This document shows, in pieces, positions 7,738 through 11,917 of a DNA stretch of 11,917 nucleotides. The translations under genes were made by a program, and so were the position numbers. The notes beneath the pieces were generated by a model. The model saw only the letters and a program-made list of their open reading frames with translations, was not told where the DNA came from and did no database searches. Positions within the stretch are counted from its first letter, which is position 1. Each line of letters starts with the position of its first letter. Source of the stretch: Rhodoferax sp. (lineage in GTDB: Bacteria; Pseudomonadota; Gammaproteobacteria; Burkholderiales; Burkholderiaceae_C); contig JAKFXU010000401.1 of assembly GCA_021731215.1 (NCBI GenBank), positions 1-11,917 on the forward strand, in the 5' to 3' direction.

Positions 7738-9354
7738 TCATTCGACAAGCTTGTCATCAAGAACAACCGCCTTGCACTGCGTCCCGCCTGCTGCTTTGCA
7801 GACAGTCGCAGCCCGATAGCCGCTGAGGCAATCGCCAGCCGACGTAAATGCCCGCCCAAGCCCCTCATCCCAAACCATGCTGCGCGGGTGCATTTCGGCC
7901 GCCTTGCCTTGCGTCTGCCATTCCTGATATGCAGCCGCCCAGGGCTTGCCGGCCACGGCTTCTGGCGTCACATTGGGCAAGCTGGCGGCAGGGTAGGTAT
8001 TGGCCAGGCCCGTGGCTTGCATGAAGGCGGTGCAAACCGGGGGCCGAAAGTACAGGTCGTTGGCCACGATCCAGCAGGCCTCCTTGCTTGCGTCTGCGCA
8101 TCGCGTCAGCAGACCGTTGATCGCGGTTTCAAGCGGCTCCTGCCCTTCACTCTCAAATACAAAGCTGCGTCCACTGGGCGTCATGGCCAGGAGTTTGGAT
8201 TTGGCTTTGGAATCAGAGAACTTCTGGGCGGCCTCTTTGCCAATCAAGAGTTCCAGAGTTTGGGTCTGGTTCAGGCTGTAGCGCTGGCGCACGGGGTTGA
8301 CCCGGTTTTTCCAGGTGGCTTTCAAGACCGGGTCGCTGCTCACCCCGAAGCGGTCCAAACGGGTCAACAGATCGATGCCCGGCACCGAATAGCGGTTGGC
8401 AGCGGCCATGGCCAGCTTCTGCAAGGTTTGGGGTTCCAGCTCAATGGGGGCTCGCACAAAGCCTTGCGGGCTTTTGGCCATTGCCCAGGTCGACATGACA
8501 TTGAGCAGCACGGGGTTGCCGGTGGCGATGAATTCGTCCAGCGTGGTCTTATTGAAGGCCAGTGTGGCCGGCAGGCGCAGGTGGCGCAGGTCTGGCATTT
8601 GGGCGTAGCCGAAGACGGAGGCTTCGGCCCACAAGGCCTTGGCCCAGGGCTGACCATCTGCTGCGCGGGCTTTCACTTCAGCAATGGTTTTTTCGATGGC
8701 TTCGTCGCGTTCGTCGCGCATGAGCCGCTTTTCCAGCACCGCCGCCTCCAGGCTGGCGTTGGTCTGGCGAATGACCTGCAGGTCCTGCTCCAGCATGTCG
8801 CGCACATGGGGCGAACCCGGTGCATCGTAGGTACCCCCACCAAACAGCAGTATCGAGATGACGGTGCCAACAGTCACCACCGGGTCGCGCTCGATCAGGA
8901 TGTCCAGGTTGCCCAGGTACAAGGCCTTGTTGGGCTCCACCGTGAAGTAGCGCTTGAGGTCTTTGGTGTTGCGCATTTCACCCTGGTTGCCGTTGAAGGT
9001 GGCGGCAAAGACGGTGCCAAACCGGTACTTGCCCGGTTTGAGCTTGATGGCGACCACGCGGCCCCAGCGCCCGTCGGAGGCGCTCAAAGTTTCGTCGATG
9101 CCGAAGAGGGGCCGGCCCAATGTGAACTGATCGATCTTCCGCGCGTCGTCGCCTTCAAAGAGGTTGAAAGTGGCGAAGTTGATGTGTTCGGACGCGGAGA
9201 CGCTGAGCGAGGCAACCACAACGCCTTCACCATCGGAGGGTTGCGAAATTTTTGATAGATCGATCTCGCCAGCCTGAACTTGATTGGCCAAAGCCAGCAC
9301 CAGGCTGATGGACGCCAACAGGCGGGTAAAAAGTGGTTTTGTGTTCATGGTCAT
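7738..9354 (-). CDS. Exported 538-residue protein of unknown function with Cys-rich C-terminus
   Basis: I do not recognise this protein as a whole. Residues 1-28 are a Sec signal peptide ending in VQA. Residues 42-157 look beta-rich (LKPGKYRFGTVF, then RYFTVEPNKALYLGNLDI) and resemble the fold of the DUF2846-like lipoprotein encoded next. A hydrophobic stretch at 159-173 (VVTVGTVISILLFGGG) could touch or cross a membrane. A charged helix at about 184-232 may be a coiled coil. The rest looks mostly helical. All six cysteines (419, 427, 441, 509, 519, 527) lie in the last 120 residues, which suggests disulfides in the periplasm. The start may be 9354 or, two codons later, 9348; neither has a strong Shine-Dalgarno site. 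It begins 12 nt after the GNAT stop, so it is very likely cotranscribed with the acyltransferase genes. Confidence 0.88.
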   Translation of the reverse strand: MTMNTKPLFTRLLASISLVLALANQVQAGEIDLSKISQPSDGEGVVVASLSVSASEHINFATFNLFEGDDARKIDQFTLGRPLFGIDETLSASDGRWGRVVAIKLKPGKYRFGTVFAATFNGNQGEMRNTKDLKRYFTVEPNKALYLGNLDILIERDPVVTVGTVISILLFGGGTYDAPGSPHVRDMLEQDLQVIRQTNASLEAAVLEKRLMRDERDEAIEKTIAEVKARAADGQPWAKALWAEASVFGYAQMPDLRHLRLPATLAFNKTTLDEFIATGNPVLLNVMSTWAMAKSPQGFVRAPIELEPQTLQKLAMAAANRYSVPGIDLLTRLDRFGVSSDPVLKATWKNRVNPVRQRYSLNQTQTLELLIGKEAAQKFSDSKAKSKLLAMTPSGRSFVFESEGQEPLETAINGLLTRCADASKEACWIVANDLYFRPPVCTAFMQATGLANTYPAASLPNVTPEAVAGKPWAAAYQEWQTQGKAAEMHPRSMVWDEGLGRAFTSAGDCLSGYRAATVCKAAGGTQCKAVVLDDKLVE

Positions 9355-9366
9355 TGCTTCTTCACT

Positions 9367-9855
9367 TCAGGCTGTGTGTTTGGCGTAGTTGGCCCCAACC
9401 ATCCGGTACCCCATGCGCTCGGCAAAACCGCCCACGGCAGCGAATGCTTCTCCGCTGTTGATGCCGAAGTTGATTTCCTTGATGCCGCGGTTTTTGCACC
9501 ACTGCTCAAGCGCCTTCAACAGCCGCACCGCATGGCCGCCCATGCGGGCTTCGGGCAACACCAGAAACATCATCACGCTGGCCACCGGTTGCTGGCTGAA
9601 GATGTGGCGCTCCAGCGTGGCCATGAGCGCGCCCACGCTGCGTTGCTGGCTGTCGGTGGCGACAAGAATGACGTAGCGCTCGGCTTTTTCACCGAGCGCC
9701 AGCGCGAGCGACGCTTTGACGCGCGCTTCGTCAAAATCAAACGTGCGAAAGCGGCTGATGGCCTGCATGCGCCGGCCCAGTTCGGTCAGGCCGGGTATGT
9801 CGGCAGGGGTGGCAAAGCGGATGGCCATGGGGGGTGTCTGTGCTGGCGTTTCCAT
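9367..9855 (-). CDS. GNAT-family N-acetyltransferase
   Basis: This 162-residue protein fits the single-domain GNAT length. GNAT enzymes move an acyl group, usually acetyl, from CoA to an amine. Motif A is visible at about 97-117: FLVLPEARMGGHAVRLL, with the R-x-G-G-x-A type pyrophosphate loop. Motif B-like GGFAERMGYRMVGANYAK lies near the C-terminus at 142-159. The N-terminus MAIRFATPADIPGLTELGRRM is typical of the family and starts at residue 10, so Met10 is a real alternative start; neither start has a good ribosome binding site. No signal peptide, so it is cytoplasmic. It begins 6 nt after the acyltransferase stop and ends 12 nt before the next gene. The substrate is not predictable; the RTX protein or a precursor made by the ATP-grasp enzyme are candidates from context only. 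Confidence 0.9.
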   Translation of the reverse strand: METPAQTPPMAIRFATPADIPGLTELGRRMQAISRFRTFDFDEARVKASLALALGEKAERYVILVATDSQQRSVGALMATLERHIFSQQPVASVMMFLVLPEARMGGHAVRLLKALEQWCKNRGIKEINFGINSGEAFAAVGGFAERMGYRMVGANYAKHTA

Positions 9856-9861
9856 GGCTGT

Positions 9862-10320
9862 TTATGCGCTGATGGTGCGCAATGCCGGCTGGCCGTTGGC
9901 CGCCGGCAGCCACACCTTGACCGGTTTTCCGCCCGAGATACCGGCGGCTACTTCTTGCAGCAAAACGGCGTCTTCACCAAAGGGCATGACGGCGTCGATC
10001 AGCCAGGGGAGGTCGCCGCTGTGCCATTCGTGCGGGGCAATGACCGGGTTGCTCGACTGCAGGCGCTGGTCCACCTCGGCGCTGACTTTCGCCCAGGAAA
10101 AGAAAGCCCAGGGCACCTCCTGTTTGTTGTAGAGCTTGCATTGCTCCAGCACGAGCGGGGGCAGCAGGCGCCAGTCCAGGTCGGAGACGAACGTGAACCG
10201 GCGTTGTGGGTCGCGGGCATAAAGCCACATGACCGGGCCCAGCAGGGGCAGTTTGGCGAGTTCTTTGCGGGCGGAATCGAGTTGCGCCATGGTGGCGCTT
10301 GGGTTGTTTGAATTGGTCAT
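9862..10320 (-). CDS. HlyC-family toxin-activating acyltransferase, catalytic His replaced by Arg
   Basis: This is a 152-residue protein. HlyC-type enzymes transfer a fatty acyl chain from acyl-ACP to lysines of an RTX protoxin in the cytoplasm. Compared with E. coli HlyC from memory, it aligns without gaps at a fixed offset of 17 residues: GPVMWLYARDPQRR (28-41), FSWA (74-77), SGDLPWLIDAVMPFG (101-115). Asp109 matches HlyC Asp92. The catalytic His23 of HlyC falls on Arg40 (codon CGC), so a key residue is changed; the only histidines are 97 and 100. The start overlaps the stop of the ATP-grasp gene (ATGA), there is no good ribosome binding site, and translation is probably coupled. It carries a 17-residue N-terminal extension relative to HlyC. 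The giant RTX protein is the obvious partner. Family assignment is strong; activity is uncertain. Confidence 0.9.
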   Translation of the reverse strand: MTNSNNPSATMAQLDSARKELAKLPLLGPVMWLYARDPQRRFTFVSDLDWRLLPPLVLEQCKLYNKQEVPWAFFSWAKVSAEVDQRLQSSNPVIAPHEWHSGDLPWLIDAVMPFGEDAVLLQEVAAGISGGKPVKVWLPAANGQPALRTISA

Positions 10321-11300
10321 TGCAGGCTTTTGGGTTGAGGTTGAAGAAAAATGGCATCGAGCATGGGAGCGTAAAACGCGGGGTGAAGGCGGGGGTTGCA
10401 GTTGACCTCCAGAAACCAGACCTTGCCGTCTGCGTCCACCACCCCGTCGAGCGTCATGGCGGCGCCAATACCCCGCGTTTCCTCGGGCACTTCGGCCCAG
10501 CAAAGCTGCCCGGCTTGCTGCAACTGCGCTTCAAAGGGCGTGCCCCGAATCCGGTCGCGGCAGTTGTAGTCGGCGTACAGCGACGGGTTGGATTGCGCCA
10601 GGTATTGGTAGTCCACGATCAGACTGCGGCCCTGGCGCAACACATCGTCCGGTGCAACGCCCTGGATGCGCAGGAGTTCGTCTGGCAGCGCGAGGTCGGT
10701 TCGTTTGGCGAGGGTCTGAGCCAGTTGGCGCACGGTGTTTTGGCCATTGCCCTGCACGGCGGGCATGTTCACCACTTCCACCACGGCCAGTTCATCGCAC
10801 CAGTACCAGGCTTTGAGCAGTTGCCCGGTAATGAATTGTTCGCAGAATTCGTTGGCTGCCAGGCGCAGGTCGGCTCGCGCTGCCGGCGGCTTTGCCATCA
10901 TGAAGGGGCCGCGCTGGCCCGCCCCCAGACTGGAAACCTCGCGCTTGACCAGTACCGCGCCCTTGACGTCCTCCATATTGCGCGACCAGGCCGGGGTACG
11001 CAGACCGCTTCGGCGGGCAAACTCTTTGAAAGTGATCTTGTTCTGAGCAATCGGCCAGCCCTTGGGCGGGTACGGATACCAACCCACAAAGCCCGTAACG
11101 CCGGGACTCAGTTGATTGACGAAAACCATCCCAGTTTCAGTCTCGGCATCGAACTGCGGCAACAGCCGCACCGTCTTTTCCCCCTGGGTGACCTCCATGA
11201 CAAGGCTGCGCGGATCCTGGCCGCCCACCGCGTTGTGCTCCCGCATCCACGTACTCACGGCCAAGGCATGCTGCAAGTGATTGCGTTTGAACGGCTGCAT
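10317..11300 (-). CDS. ATP-grasp enzyme, cyanophycin-synthetase-like
   Basis: This is a 327-residue protein starting MQPFKRNH. GGAGG inside the end of the exporter gene lies 8 nt before this ATG; an in-frame start 27 nt upstream is less likely. ATP-grasp enzymes use ATP to activate a carboxylate as acyl phosphate and join it to an amine or thiol. Visible family signs: KITFKEFARRSGLRTP at about 88-103; VLVKRE (Lys119) of the ATP-binding strand; EQFITGQLLKAWYW at 154-167; NMPAVQGNGQNTVRQL at 178-193, close to the PAxVxGDG pattern of cyanophycin synthetases; and the metal-binding end WFLEVNCNPRLHP (E298, N300). There is no murein-ligase-like C-terminal domain, so it is not a full cyanophycin synthetase. 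No signal peptide. Its stop overlaps the start of the acyltransferase gene. The substrate is unknown; a peptide or amino-acid ligase working on or for the RTX system is possible. Confidence 0.88.
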   Translation of the reverse strand: MQPFKRNHLQHALAVSTWMREHNAVGGQDPRSLVMEVTQGEKTVRLLPQFDAETETGMVFVNQLSPGVTGFVGWYPYPPKGWPIAQNKITFKEFARRSGLRTPAWSRNMEDVKGAVLVKREVSSLGAGQRGPFMMAKPPAARADLRLAANEFCEQFITGQLLKAWYWCDELAVVEVVNMPAVQGNGQNTVRQLAQTLAKRTDLALPDELLRIQGVAPDDVLRQGRSLIVDYQYLAQSNPSLYADYNCRDRIRGTPFEAQLQQAGQLCWAEVPEETRGIGAAMTLDGVVDADGKVWFLEVNCNPRLHPAFYAPMLDAIFLQPQPKSLQ

Positions 11301-11301
11301 G

Positions 11302-11917
11302 TCAGTGGCCTCCGGCCTTGGCGGCATCCGCCTCTGTCGCGGCGCCAGTGTTCACACCGCGCAGCGTGACCCCGTTTTTGCCAATGTGCAGCACCTCATC
11401 GCATTGGAGGGCCTTGGGCAAGGCATGGGTAATGAAAAGCATGGTCACCTTGCCTTTGATCTGGTTGATGGTTTTGGCAAACGACTCGGCGGTCTCGCCA
11501 TCCAGGGCGCTGGTGGCTTCGTCAAAAATCAGCACCTTGGGACGCTTGAGCAACGCGCGCGCGATCGCCATGCGCTGTTTTTGTCCGCCGGAAAGGCCCA
11601 CGCCACGCTCGCCAATTTCGGTCTGGTAGCCCTGGGGCAACTGCTCGATGACTTCGTGAATGCCGGCCATGCGCGCTGCGCGCACCACCTGAGCCATGGC
11701 GGCGCCGGGGTTGCCGGCCTGCAGGTTGGCAAGAATGGTGCCGCTGAACAGAATGGTCTCCTGCGGCACCACGCCGAAATAGCTGCGCAGTTCATTGGCG
11801 CTCAGGTTTCTGGCATCAATGCCGTCGATGCGAATGCTGCCTTCGGTGGGTTGATAGAAGCCAAGCAGCAACTTGGCCAGGGTGCTTTTGCCGCTGCCAC
11901 TGGGGCCCATGATGGCC
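11302..11917 (-). CDS. Type I secretion ABC exporter, C-terminal ATPase part (cut by right edge)
   Basis: The frame is open at the right edge and gives 204 residues, beginning in mid-domain with AIMGPSGSGKST. All nucleotide-binding-domain motifs are present in order: Walker A GPSGSGKST, Q-loop VVPQETILFSGT, signature LSGGQKQR, Walker B VLIFDEATSALD and H-loop FITHALP. The stretch NPGAAMAQVVRAARMAGIHEVI and the QGYQTEIGERG that follows matches HlyB-type exporters of RTX proteins better than drug exporters. Such a protein is an inner-membrane dimer that pairs with a membrane-fusion protein and TolC to move its substrate to the outside in one step. The membrane domain and any C39-like domain lie beyond the window. 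After the H-loop the usual 'KIVEQGxH' tail is replaced by a short Ala/Gly-rich end. The likely substrate is the giant RTX protein encoded downstream. Confidence 0.95.
   Translation of the reverse strand, partial: AIMGPSGSGKSTLAKLLLGFYQPTEGSIRIDGIDARNLSANELRSYFGVVPQETILFSGTILANLQAGNPGAAMAQVVRAARMAGIHEVIEQLPQGYQTEIGERGVGLSGGQKQRMAIARALLKRPKVLIFDEATSALDGETAESFAKTINQIKGKVTMLFITHALPKALQCDEVLHIGKNGVTLRGVNTGAATEADAAKAGGH
11309..11313 (-). promoter_or_regulatory. Ribosome binding site of the ATP-grasp gene, inside the exporter gene
   Basis: The minus strand reads GGAGG, 8 nt before ATG at 11300. It lies within the last codons of the ABC exporter, whose TGA (11304-11302) ends 1 nt before the ATG. This favours coupled translation and sets the start at MQPFKR. 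Confidence 0.8.

Noticed and set aside
7726..9255. Plus-strand open frame of 509 codons, and similar ones at 9280-10311 and 10299-11369
   Set aside because: They lie opposite well-supported minus-strand genes with signal peptides or enzyme motifs, and their translations show no family pattern.
9367..11300. Dipeptide osmolyte (N-acetylglutaminylglutamine type) pathway, which also pairs an ATP-grasp with a GNAT enzyme
   Set aside because: That pathway needs an asparagine-synthetase-like amidotransferase, which is absent here. The HlyC-like gene lies between the two, and the exporter context points to secretion instead.
10317..11300. Full cyanophycin synthetase
   Set aside because: Only the ATP-grasp part is present (327 residues). 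The N-terminal domain typical of that enzyme and the murein-ligase-like C-terminal half are missing.

Overview
The window looks like a chromosomal stretch of a high-GC Gram-negative proteobacterium. Codon use is G/C-rich at third positions, there are Sec signal peptides and one lipoprotein, and there is a type I secretion system. I would guess Burkholderiales (Comamonadaceae-like), but that is an impression and not a proof. Every gene I can support lies on the minus strand. The genes therefore read from the right edge to the left edge and probably form one transcription unit or two. There is no tRNA, rRNA, insertion sequence or CRISPR array.

In order of transcription the layout is as follows. 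(1) 11917-11302 is the C-terminal ATPase end of a type I secretion (HlyB-like) ABC exporter, cut by the right edge. (2) 11300-10317 is an ATP-grasp enzyme resembling the cyanophycin-synthetase/glutathione-synthetase type. (3) 10320-9862 is a HlyC-family toxin-activating acyltransferase in which the catalytic histidine position holds arginine. (4) 9855-9367 is a GNAT acetyltransferase. (5) 9354-7738 is an exported 538-residue protein of unknown function. (6) 7575-7090 is a lipoprotein resembling the DUF2846 family. (7) 7022-6081 is an exported 313-residue protein I do not recognise. (8) 6032 to beyond position 1 is a giant RTX protein of more than 2010 residues, cut by the left edge before its secretion signal.

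The first five genes are packed with a 1-nt gap, a 4-nt overlap and gaps of 6 and 12 nt. The last three are separated by 162, 67 and 48 nt, and each has a clear Shine-Dalgarno site. The giant RTX protein has an N-terminal class-3-lipase-like domain (GHSQGG), a YD-repeat-like stretch, a hydrophobic pore-former-like segment and two copies of an EF-hand-like module. Between and beside these copies lie cadherin-like beta-sandwich domains, followed by 18 RTX nonapeptides and a 90-residue RTX-associated long repeat.

The simplest reading is an acylation-linked type I secretion locus. The ABC exporter would secrete the lipase-RTX protein, and the HlyC-like protein and perhaps the ATP-grasp and GNAT enzymes would modify it in the cytoplasm. 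Three exported or lipidated accessory proteins would act at the envelope. The most unusual points are the ATP-grasp enzyme wedged between exporter and acyltransferase, the His-to-Arg change in the acyltransferase, and the combination of a lipase domain with HlyC-type activation. No gene symbol is assigned because none can be tied to a named ortholog from sequence alone.
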